In this document: positions 1-11,400 of the stretch, piece by piece
Numbering within the stretch: the stretch's first letter is position 1
Layout of the letters: each line of letters opens with the position of its first letter
Assembly: GCA_030267565.1 (NCBI GenBank)
Contig: BRXU01000006.1
Span: 2,220,001 to 2,284,000, forward strand
DNA: 64,000 bases
DNA from: Pleodorina starrii
Lineage: Eukaryota > Chlorophyta > Chlorophyceae > Chlamydomonadales > Volvocaceae
Direction of reading: 5' to 3'
Notes under the pieces: model-generated
Database searches by the model: none
What the model saw: only the letters and a program-made list of their open reading frames with translations
What the model was told of the DNA's origin: nothing
Translations under genes and position numbers: made by a program

Positions 1-690
1 ACATTACATGACGCGACGTGATGCTATGCTATGCTCCGTGATGCTCCAAGCTACGCTCCACTACGCTCCATTACGATCCGCTACACAACGCAATGCTACG
101 CTACGCTACGCTAGGCTACATGACGCGACGTGACGCTATGCTATGTTCCGTGATGCTCCACACTACGCTCCGCTACGCTCCATTACGATCCGCTACGCAA
201 CGCTATGCTACACTACGTTACGCTAGGCTACATGACGCGACGACACGACGTCGTGTTGCGTTGCGTAGCATTGCAATGCGATCCTGCATGCTGCGCTGCA
301 CTATGCGGCGCGACGTGACGCGACGTCACGCGACGCGACGTGACGTGACGCAACGCGATGCAACGCGACACGATGCGACGCGACGCAACATGATGCGACG
401 CGACATGTCGCGACGCGATGCGACGCGACGCGACGCGACACGACGCTACACTACACTATGCTCCGCGGGAAGGCGCGTGCGCGACTTCAATCGTGCACGT
501 TGAAATGTGACGTGCGATTTACGATCGTGCACGCTGCACTACACTATGGTACGCGACGCGACGCTACGCTACGCGGCGATGAGCGGCGGCGAGCGGCAAC
601 GAATAATGAGCGGCGACGACGCGAGCAGCGACGAGCCACGAGGAGCGGCGACTAACTTTGAGCTACGCTATGCTATGCAGCATCCTAAGT

Positions 691-876
691 AGCGCGAGTG
701 CACGATCGCATTTTCCTCGCAAATCGCAAGGCGACTAACTTTGACAAGCCTAATGCTATGATATCGCACATGAATGATTTCTATGATATATCTATATGCA
801 TGCAGCACATCCCGCGACGCCAAAAAAAATTACGCACTTTACGCGTCGGGGTTTCGGAGCCGAGCAATTCTACTTC
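691..876 (+). repeat. Higher-order repeat block, copy 1
   Basis: This block starts AGCGCGAGTGCACGATCGCA and ends GAGCCGAGCAATTCTACTTC. It contains an AT-rich core (CTATGATATATCTATATGCA) unlike the surrounding CG-rich words. Copy 2 is at 1384-1569. Confidence 0.8.
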
Positions 877-1383
877 TTCTGCACTGAGCCGAGCGCAGCG
901 GAGCGTGCGCGGCTTTAATCGACGACTTGCGTGCGTTAAAGCGATAAAACCGAGCGAGCGAGCGAGCGACAACGTAGCGAAGCGCAGCAGAACGTAGCGA
1001 AGCGCAGCAGAACGTAGCGGAGCGCTGCGCAGGCGTGCACGACTTTATTCACCGACTACACGACGCGACGCTATGCTCCGCGATACGCTCCGCTATGCTT
1101 CGTTACGATCCGCTACGCAACGCTATGTAACGCTACGCTACGCTACGCTATGCTAGCGAGCGAGCGAGCGGGCGAACGAGCGTACGAGCGAGTGAGCGGG
1201 TGAGCGAGTAACATCGCAGCAAAGAAATGCTACGGTTCACTATGCTAGTCTACGCTCCGCTACGAAACGCTACAGTCCGCTGTGCTGCACGCTGTGCTGC
1301 ACTATGCTTCGCGACACAAGCCGAGCGCAGCAGAGCGGAACATAGCCGAGCGAGCGACAGCGCAGCAAAGCGCAGCAGAACGT

Positions 1384-1569
1384 AGCGCGAGTGCACGATC
1401 GCATTTTCCTCGCAAATGGCAAGGCGACTAACTTTGACAAGTCTAACGCTATGATATCGCAAATAAATGATATGTATGATATATCTATATGCAAGCAGCA
1501 CATTCCGCGACGCAAAAACAATTTACGCACTTTACGCGTCGGGGTTTCGGAGCCGAGTAACTCTACTTC
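1384..1569 (+). repeat. Higher-order repeat block, copy 2
   Basis: This copy is the same length as the block at 691-876 with compensating single-base indels in the middle. Both blocks are followed by divergent sequence, and copy 2 marks the right limit of the array. Confidence 0.8.
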
Positions 1570-1886
1570 ATGATAGCAATACAATTCACACCGCGCCGCC
1601 ATGTCACAATTCCATGATTAAAATTTTGACAGCGATTGCGCTGATTTCCAGGCGCGGAGACGATGATGCGACTTCGGCCGCGATCACCTGTTACAATTTC
1701 AAACTTCAACTTGAATGAACACATGGACGCACGCATATCAGCAATACAGAATTCAATATGCTATGAGAAATGCCGAAACGCGCAGCGAAATTCCGGAAGA
1801 TCCAAATTACACTCCACGGACACACGGACATTTCAGTGGAGTAAGGCCTCCGCTTCTCTAGCTACGCTAGAGGCGCTACGGCGACA

Positions 1887-1927
1887 GGGCGGGGCCCCCC
1901 TGGGCGCTTCGCGCTGGGGCCCCGCCC
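1887..1927. repeat. GC-rich palindromic hairpin, copy 1
   Basis: Perfect 12-base arms GGGCGGGGCCCC and GGGGCCCCGCCC flank 17 bases that include GGGCGCTTCGCGC. The whole 41-base unit recurs identically at 11902-11942, in a TmcB-gene intron. Confidence 0.85.
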
Positions 1928-4900
1928 AACAATGTTTGCAAGGCTTTTGCCTCCCCCATCAATTCAAAGCCAGTCGCGTCCACCAGATTCAAAGTCTTCA
2001 ATGCTGAGCCGAGTTGTTAGGCGCTGTCGATCATTTTGAAATCGGGAGCGGAGTCCAGTCAGGCAGACGGAGCTCCATCCAGTCGCTGGCGGCATATATA
2101 CCCAACTGAGCCTGCCAAGTATCGCCCTATCAGCCATCAACGGCCCTGCTACTCGGCACATTACAGAGGAGCTGGATAACAGCTACATAGTGCGATCGCA
2201 TGACTCTGTGGGTCTAGTACAGGCACGTAGCCTGTATGATGCGGGGTGGGAATACCGGTATTCAGTGGACACGCAGGAGGCAACCTGTTCAGCCGAACGT
2301 GGGTGTCGGGGGACGGTTTTGTTCGTTGGTTCGAGGAATAATTTTGGTTGGGCGTGGCGACTTGGATTAGCGGAGCGGTATGTATGTAGATGCTTGCTTA
2401 GAAAAGATCACTCGCATGTCCACCGCTGCTGCCTCGCTATCGCCGTGGGGGTGCGTACAGCAAATACAGCGGATCTTTATCCTGTCGCCGATAGATAGAT
2501 ACCCCACCTGGCGTTTATGCAAGTTCTACCATCATGGTTGACATTGCCAACAAACCGGCATCAGCCTACCCGACGTCCTGCCGCTACGTCCGTCCGCCTA
2601 ATTCGTCGCCTCCCTCTTCGTTCGTCACTCATCTTATACGTATAACTGTACGTGCTCCCCAATAAATCTGCGCACGTACGCAGCCTGGGAGGATAACACT
2701 GTGCGTGTTGCTGGAAGGGAGACTGAAGAAGGCGCATCTTAGAAATACGTATATATATGCTGTACGTATGTTTAGAAGTTGGCCCCGCTGAGTTCGCTAA
2801 CTATCGTTGCCATGCATGCCAATTGAGTCGCCTGCTGCCTGGCTGGCCAATACCGTAAGCCAGCCAGCCGCATCTATCTGGACCTGCCTACGTACGTAGT
2901 GGCAAAGCAACAGCTAGCCGGACTATATTCGTTACCTATTATGGCGTTTATATTATCCCGAATTTTGATCCATATCTTTAGATAGATAGCCACCCTGTTC
3001 CGCGCCCGTACCGCCGACATAGTAATAAGCCAGATAGTTCGTTCCAAGTTGCATTTTGCGACGAAGAAAGATTACACACAAAGATTGGATTGAGTTCCTC
3101 ATGGTTTAAGACTATGTATGCATACATGAAATACACGCACGCACGCAAGACACGCCAATGACCGTTAATTACGTATACCGGTAGGATAGCTAGCATAAAT
3201 TACTACGGAACCCAAACATATATCAAGTAAGCTGTCGTCGCGAATGAACAGGCAGGCACGCAGGAATGAACCAACAAACGAAATACGTCTAGAAGTACGC
3301 AAGCTGATCGATCGCCACATTCCAAACACTCAGATAGATAGAACACTCAGATACTCGCTCCAAAAATGTCGAGTAAATCTCTAGGACAAAACCTCCCGCG
3401 TGACGCGAGAACTCATACCCAGAGAGATGATGTCAAGTAAGAGTAATGGCGGTCGACGAATGGATGCCAAACTGTACGGTAATCCTACACCGACATCGAT
3501 GTACCCACACACGCACTGCAGCATCCTGAACCAAAACCACAACCGAAAGTAAGCCTGCTCCCGTCCAATCTGGATACTGGCGACACCCCATTCAGGCAAA
3601 AGCTACTAGCAAGCCATGGTTATCACGGATAGCCACGGATACACTACTCCATTCGTACGTATACGACAAAATGGATTTCATCCGTCATGCGTGGATGATG
3701 AGGTATCATATATTATTCACACGCTGCAGATCGACGGATTACAAAGTCCACAAAATCAAGACTGCTTCTCGCTCGTCCACCGATACGTACTATACTTTGA
3801 TAGGCAGGGCACGCACGCACGCATTTAAAACTGACAGATTTACCTTGCTCGGTCGTTAATGATGCATGTGCGAAATAAACATACATACATACATACATAC
3901 GTACGGTTCACGCATGCATGTTCCTCCACACATATGCACGCATCATCACGGTGTATGTAAATGGTGAGGAGCTGGCTCGCGTATATTTCGTCTCTCCGTC
4001 ATCACCCCTGCTGCAAGTGTACGTATGTACTTCGCGGTCCTCCTCGCTCTTCGCGCTCTCCCATCCGAACAGAAAATAGGAATTGGCCACGCACGCAGCT
4101 GAGCGACATGGCACGCGCCAACTAATAATAACGGCTTACTTCCCGAGTGACGACGGAACGTATGCGAGCACGTTGCAATACAAATCATTCGTTGTATGTC
4201 CACTGAACAACAATGTGAGTTACCGCCGTGAGTTGCATGGACAAACCCACGCCAATCACCGATAATGCGAAATCACGCACGTAACGTGAATGGCAACTGG
4301 GTGGACAACAGCAGCCAGAAAATTGCCGTGCATGCTGCTGCGCGGCAGGGCAACGTACGTAGGTCTTCCTCGCTCATCCGCTCGCTCATTGCGCTCATCA
4401 TGCTCATTACGCTCAGATCGGTACCAATCTGCGCACACAAAACCCTAATGCATTACCATCGCAATAATTATAAATGTCGTTGTGCGGCAACATCCTGGGG
4501 GGACGTACAACCGATCGAGGGCCCATATACAGCCGCGCTGTACAGACCAGTTAAGGTTGTGATTTAAAGTGTAATAAGTTGTATCGTAAGAGAAAAACAA
4601 CACATACATCCATCCGGTGCGTATATAAACGAGTCTCGGCGTCCATCCGTGACTCCGGCGGGGATATGAAAGATCCTCTCGGGTCCAACTGAGTGTACAC
4701 CCTAGAAGGTCACCTGTTCCGTCTCAAGCAGCGGCGAGGAACTAAAATAAAGTGCCAAGGTACGGTTCAGGCCTCTCGTGCCTCAGCGAGGCCCCGCGCA
4801 TGCAACCCGCCGCGCGGCCCTCCCCCCATAGAACGCGAGCGCCTGGTTGCCACGCACGCACCAGGCCCTTCGTCTGTAGATAGGTGTCCCGATCGCCCCA

Positions 4901-5668
4901 AAACAAGTTGCTAGTTGTATGGTACACATTGTGCCCCTGACCGCTTGATCGCATGCATATACATACGTACAGACACGCGCATGCACATACCCACAACTAC
5001 TGCTGCTTCGTTACCAGCTCTCCGTTTGTCTCGCGTTAGCAAGGGAGGACCATTGCGCTCTTCGGCCCTAGATATATGGGCCCAGGCGGTATATATTCAG
5101 GAAAAAATTAACGGATCTCGCTAACGGGAAGAATGGCAGCAGGGAGCCCGCCGGGCAACGGAATGCGCCCTAACTTGCTTGCCGCGCCTTTGTTTCGGCT
5201 GTGTGCGGCCCTGCGCACATACGCACGCACGGGCTTGCTTGGCTTTATTTACTTCTTCCGGTCTGAGCTTGTACCCTTCTTGTTCAATGACGAGCTGGCC
5301 CTGCATCGCACCAACGGCAGATCATGACCAACAAATACGTGCGTCAGTCTTGCTAGCCAGCAAACCGATGCGCTTTGTATATGCATGTGCATTGTTCAAG
5401 TGCAGATGTCAAGCGGTGTGCGTGCGTGGGAGAATTTGGAGCCCAACAAAGAGATCAGCAGGTGCGAAAACGGCGAAATGACACAAATGAATGTGGCAAG
5501 GAAAAGCAAGCGGAGCAGCACACCTTGGCCTGCTGCCTCGTACATTAATAGCGGGCCGCTGTGTTTATTTCATGCGCTATCCATTTCCGGGCACGCCCCT
5601 CGAAACGCAGGCCTCTTCATTCATCATTCCCAGCATCGCACAGCCCGCTGCTCGCGGGAGCAAAATTA

Positions 5669-5673
5669 TTACA
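5669..5673 (-). promoter_or_regulatory. Candidate TGTAA polyadenylation signal of the TmcB-like gene
   Basis: On the minus strand TGTAA lies 19 bases after the TGA stop. TGTAA is the usual volvocine poly(A) signal, and it would give a very short 3' UTR. The placement also supports the last exon chosen here. Confidence 0.5.
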
Positions 5674-5691
5674 AGCTCCTCGCTTCGTTTG

Positions 5692-8391
5692 TCACCTGAT
5701 TATTGCCTTCCACTTGCTTATCCCGCCACCACCTTCGGGGTGATCGTTAGGTGCGCCGTCTCCTGCGCCAGCGTGCGTTGCGAAACCCCCCTCATAAACA
5801 AAACAGATACCCATCACATGCGCCGCGGCTGCTGCACATTCGACCAGGACAGGTCAAACGCAACATGGTGAAATAAATGGATGGGCGCGAGCGATCGGCG
5901 GTGCTCGGATTCATCATACCTAGCTACCTTCCTAGAACCAAAATTTGTCGTTGGAGTTCGTTCTCAGCCTTACTAGCAGTTGTTTTGTGGTTGGGGTTCT
6001 CAGTCTTATTATTTGCAGTTGTCAAACTTGGCCCGATCCGCATGCATGATGACACACACGGCGCGGGGCACATGACATGCATGCATGGATTGACAGCCAA
6101 GTACCCGTAGCTAACTTACCCATTGACGTGTTGAAGGCTACATCGCCCCCGCCCCCGCTCCCGCCTTGGGAGGTACGAGTTGTGGAGCCGAAGGAACCCG
6201 TGCCGCTGGTCCCGAGCGCCCTGACCACCAGCTTCTCCACATCCAGCTCCAGGGGAAGCTGGGCCAACAACTCTGCAACACGCCGCCGCTGCACAAGCAA
6301 GACATAAAAAATTATTCACATGTGTGTCAGCATGTGTATAGATTTCCCTTCATGTGGAAAAGGCGTACTTATTAAAGTGAGAGAATGTGTGAATCTATCT
6401 TCAGTTGAAATACGCGATATATAGGCTTCCGCCGGGCGGAACGGGGTGCGTGTGACACAGCACCATCAATGTGCGTGCATGAACTGCACACGCAGCTTCC
6501 AGCTGCTGCTGTAGCCAATCTCCCTTTTGTTGTAGCGTTGGGGCACAACGCAAGCGCAAGCGGCACCGTTCGTCGACCCTTTTGGGTCTTCTATCTACAT
6601 ACTTTGAAACGGTTTAAGGCAGAAGCAAGGATAATGCTTGTGCGATCAAAAAGCCCGTCTCACGCACCTCCTCGGCAAAGCGCCTCAGCAAGGGGTTCAG
6701 TTGGAGCGACAGGAAAACCGCGAAAATAGCCCAAAAGAGCAGGAACAGAACGATGTGGAGAATCATGATGGCTGCGCGGCAGTAGTATTGGAGGCCAGGC
6801 AATAAAATAAAAAACCAGGAGAATGAACGATGCATGCATGCGGGATTGGATTAGCAGAGGAATAAAAGCGGATCGATTGGACGACGACGACGCCATGGAT
6901 ACCGGTAGCTAGAAAGATTCATCGATTAGCCGCATGGATGGATGGTAGATTGCGCGCACATCTATTGCTGGGGGCGAACACCACAATTAAGCAAAATCAG
7001 TAACGGGGCAGGTATGTACGTAGGGAGCGGGCAGGCGCCGGGCATTCGACCATCCAGCAATCAAGGAAGACCATGTACGGGACGCCTGCACATACAGTGA
7101 ACAGCCTATCCACCCCTTGCTGGTCGGTTGATGACTCGGTCCTCTGCCTGGCGAACGGACATTATTGACACCAGCTTCCGTATGGTACTTTACTCGGCTG
7201 ATGTGTGCGTGAATGACTTCTATCAACGAACGACAGCCGCATGCCCGCTTGCGATCACTTTATTTCCATAATACACTCTATCTACGTATCTTGAAACCAA
7301 AGTGCTGTATGTGTAGACAAGCAACCCAGACGGACGCATGAACCGAACCCTAAGGTCTCACTGTTGAATTTGGCCACGATGGTCTCCGCGTGAGCATCCT
7401 TGAGTAAGATGGCACCGTCCAAGAGATCCTGCACAAACGCAGGGTGTTCATCGGCAAGAGGGGTTTTAATTTAGTGTTTTAGGTTTGGGGGGCTTCATTG
7501 GGAATATAATTTGGCAGACAAGTAAGGACGACCAGATACGCGCGTATGTCGCTGCTTTTTTCCTTCTGATGATACCATCAGCGCCCATCTATCGATGTAT
7601 ATACGACAGAGCACTGCGACACGCACTGCGGGTGTATGTGCTCACCTTATAACCGATGTTGTAGATGAAATCAAAGTCGTCTGCGGAGGGCGGGCGAGGG
7701 CCGGTTTGTTTGGCGCGGACGGACGGACGGACGTTGTTTGGTATGGCAAGGACGGAGAGCACCGGCTAGTTTCCGCAGGTTTATAGCAGAACTTGTTTGG
7801 GGTAATAAAATACCATTTATCGGGGTAGGTTCGTTGTGGATACATCTGCACGTCCTTTCCTAATCCAGATGTACGGCAGGTTCCGCTACCGATGACGTGT
7901 GTAGTTTACGTGGGACCGAATTCCACGCAAGAGCGCCGTGCACAGATAGGCGTGCGCTACAGTTGCCCAGTCGCTCCATTCCAGCGGCGTGCAGTAATAC
8001 GGTACAAAACACCGGGGCCGCGTAAGTAGGCCGTTACGACAATGTGTACAACGAACCCTGGTTGATTGTCCGTTATTACACACAACAGTGGATGCCGGGT
8101 CGCTCGCTGGCTTGCTAGCTGATGTGTGCGATACGATAGGTGGCCCCCGTGCACTCGCTCGAGCGACCGCATACCATCCTGCAGTCCAGAGGGCGGGACA
8201 TCGCTGGTGTTTGTCGCCAGCGCTTTGAGGCTCATCATGTGCTGTTGTACGACGCTGGCCAAGCTGCCGTACGCCATCTTGTGGAAGCGGTGGGTAGAAT
8301 CCGGGCAGGGTAAATTCTCCTGTAACCATGGCACATGTAGCAGATAGATACGCACGACATTTATATTACGGCCTGTTATCATACGCTGCCA

Positions 8392-8429
<38 letters not shown>

Positions 8430-11400
8430 TATTTTAGAAAGTCAGTAACACCTTTCTCATCTCGATAGGGGATTATGGATGGGCACACTCTTATTTAACT
8501 AGCCGCCAGAAGATAGACCGCAGCTCGACAGTGAACATGTGCAACATATAATGCGGCAACTAGATCGATAGACTGACTGACTGACCTCCAATCGGTGGCA
8601 AGAGCCGGTGGTGTAGAGCTGCTGCAGGAGCTCAGGTGAAGAGTTGGCCAGCCCACTAGTCACCATGGGGAACGTCTCGGTATCGTTTCCTGTGCGGGTA
8701 AGCATCCATGATGAAAAACGATTGGCGGATGGCTGGGCGGGTGGGCATGCATGCATGCATGCATGCATGTAGGCATGCCGCGTGTGTCGACTTGCATTCG
8801 TACACTGGCATTTATGGCCGCTAGCAGCCGCTGTCTCCAACAGCTGAAGCACATGGGGTTTCCCCACCGTCTATCTGCTGCTGTCTCACTGTGGGGCATC
8901 ACGTGGCGTGGCCATTACTACGGAAGTGCGCAACCACCATGCACCACTGCAGATCCTTATTACGTATGTATGGCACCTGTACACAGCAGATGAGCGGTCT
9001 GGCCCACTAGCTCGGTAGGCAGGTTAGTATTCTTGTTGATGTTGAACAGATATAGATAGACCCACCCAGCCACGCACCACGCACTTTGGATGGACGAGGT
9101 TCATTCAGTAATCCCATCCAACACACACGCCAACTTGGCGGCAGGTGATTGAACCGATCAATACACGCACGCACCCGATGACAGGTAAGCATCCGAGCCC
9201 AGCTGTAAAGTGAACCAGATGTCCCGAACGAGCTTGGTCGCATCCACCAGGTTCGCACGCTTGTCATGAAGATCCAAGGCGCTCTCAACGCTCATGAGCT
9301 CCTGAAAGAAGAAATCCGATCGATGACACGTGCGTGCGCGCGAACAAGAAATATTATTATTATCATCCCAAGATAGAATAAATGATGAAGCGACCAGGCA
9401 TGCATGGCAGCGTCAGAAAGATACGTAGATAACTCGTGGTTGCAGTAGTAATCCTACGTAGGCATGGCAGGCGTGCGTGCACGTCGGTGTACCAACTGAA
9501 TCGACCTCACGCACCTGGCTATAGAAGACCTGTGTGTGCAGCGTCGCCGATCGATCGACCCAGGCAAGGAAACGTTCCAGCAGGTGGGTCGGAAGAAAGA
9601 TCGAATGACACACGGGCGGGGTCACACTTGATATTATCAGTAACTATCCGAGCTGAAATCCGAGGCCTGGGCGGAGAAGCTAGATAGTGCATGTACGCCA
9701 TTTCTACTGAACGACATAAGCTGGCGGGGTCCTTCCATTATTGGAGATAAACTATACCTGACAGTGCGACACCGTGTTTTTGTGGCTAAGGCTAAGGGCA
9801 CACAGCACACAACAACAACCAACCAGCTTCTGCCCAGACAATCAATTTAGCAGGAGGTAAGATGTCCAGCTGCTGTCCCACAAAATAAATGCCTATGTGT
9901 TGAACGAATGTCACGCACGAATAATTCGGGCGTGTGCATTGTTTTTGCTTGCGCTTCAGTTCAATGTGTGTTGCATTGTCGTACACCCATCCGTACAATG
10001 CGTAATGCACTGGTCACTATTTATGCGCTAGGGTGGAGGTGGTCCAGCGCTATGTGTCCTTCCATGAACGGTTTATTACCAGGCCTTGGAGGCCCCTCCG
10101 TCGGGCTCAGTCTGTGCATACTCAAGCAGCCCAGCTCGTGATGCCCCGAGCCGAACCAATCATCTATCACGCACATGACAGATTCGTTTGGTTTTACCCT
10201 ATCAATAGCGATAGATGGGTGCGGGTCCATGGCCGCCGTCTTACCGTTCTGGCCGTTCTGGTCGCCATGAAGTTTGCGACCGAGTGCAGAGCCACCACCT
10301 CCGCGACTCCCTGGATGGATGGAGGTTAGTTGGCCAAAACGAATGGACAACCTCAGGAAAGGCATTTACCTGATATATATACCGATACGGCGTACATAGC
10401 CTCTATCTATCTGGACCTGGGCGGCTCCAACTCTTATTTATCGCAGCAGGGCGGTCCCTTGGCCGCTTTCACCGCAGGCCTTCAACAGTTAATGTGTGCT
10501 GTAAATGTACGCAACCGGACGTTATTTTCCAAAGAGAAGGCGCTCTTACGGATGGCGCACCTCGCGCGCGCACCTCGCTAAGGATGATGACCCGCCACGC
10601 GGCGGCGGCATCCTTTGCCGATATAGTTTTATGCGTTTTTATGTGCGTAACGAGGCCGTTGCTAATGATGCCCCTCTCACCTTGAGCCTGACAACGGCGA
10701 CGGAATATATCGTCATGACCTGCAAACCAACAAGGGGTTGGTGTCGGCTTCCTTGAAGCCGGAAAAAGGGCGGGGCCCCACTAAATCCGTACGGGTTAAG
10801 TTGAGTGCTAGGGTGGCGAGGGCGTGAAGTAGTGTGAGAGTGTCGACATTCCTGCTGATAGACAGCCAGAGCTTTTTCCCGAAATGCCTGCTAGCCGAGT
10901 CGTTAGCAAGGCCTGCCGGCGCCGCGCGAAGCGCGTCATCCCGTCGGGTGCATGAGCGCATGTGCGCATCGACCGAAATACGGCATTTCCAAAGCGAGCG
11001 GCGAGGGCGTCAACTGTGAGAGTGTCGACATTCCTGCTGATAGGCAGCCAGAGTTTTATATCTGAAATGCCTGCGGCTTCAGCAATCCGACCCATGTTTA
11101 GCATCGCGCGCCGTCTCGGCACTGTGCAACTCTTCCGGCCAGCGCATTGGCTGAAGTTACTTGACAGTAGACATGGAGTGTATCATTTACACATCACGCA
11201 GGCTGACTTGCCAATAGAAGGACAGCGGAACTGTTTGCGAGGGTTGCGACGACGTGCAGTTGCCGACGAGAGTGCACAGGCTTCGCTACTGAGGTATTCG
11301 CCGTAGAGGAGGCTTGACTGCTTTAACATTAGGACAGGGAATGTAGAAGTCCATCCCCTAGGTTGCCGACTGGACTTGTTGGGCGGCCCGCAGAAGACCG

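Larger units (their letters stand above)
1..1600. repeat. Degenerate satellite-like array with a 693-bp higher-order repeat
   Basis: The sequence is built from short related words (CTACGCTACGCT, CGACGCGACGTGACG, GAGCGAGCGAGCG, AACGTAGCGAAGCGCAGCAG). A 186-bp block at 691-876 recurs at 1384-1569 with an exact 693-bp offset and only scattered substitutions, and a shorter related word (GCGACTAACTTTGA) appears a third time near 648. The window begins inside the array. Open frames across it are by-products of the stop-poor repeat words, not genes. Confidence 0.75.
1601..5691. other. Intergenic region downstream of the TmcB-like gene, no supported gene
   Basis: About 4 kb with no exon I can support on either strand. 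It contains the GC palindrome at 1887-1927, short CATA and CGTA tracts (for example 3885-3904) and no tRNA-like fold. A few codons near 2107-2130 (TEPAKYRPIS) resemble the first motif of a LINE reverse transcriptase but are soon followed by stops. Confidence 0.5.

Noticed and set aside
93..692. Open frames of 60-136 codons in the left repeat array
   Set aside because: They consist of repeat words such as RYATLRYA and TRRDATRRD created by stop-poor tandem sequence; no domain and no start context.
2084..2190. TEPAKYRPIS, similar to the first motif of LINE reverse transcriptases
   Set aside because: Only about ten residues match, stops follow within about 20 codons, and nothing else of a reverse transcriptase is visible nearby.
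10330..10581. Plus-strand 83-codon frame (SYLSQQGGPLAAFTAGLQQ)
   Set aside because: It overlaps the minus-strand exon 10370-10400 (AMYAVSVYIS) that fits the large gene; no partner exon or family.
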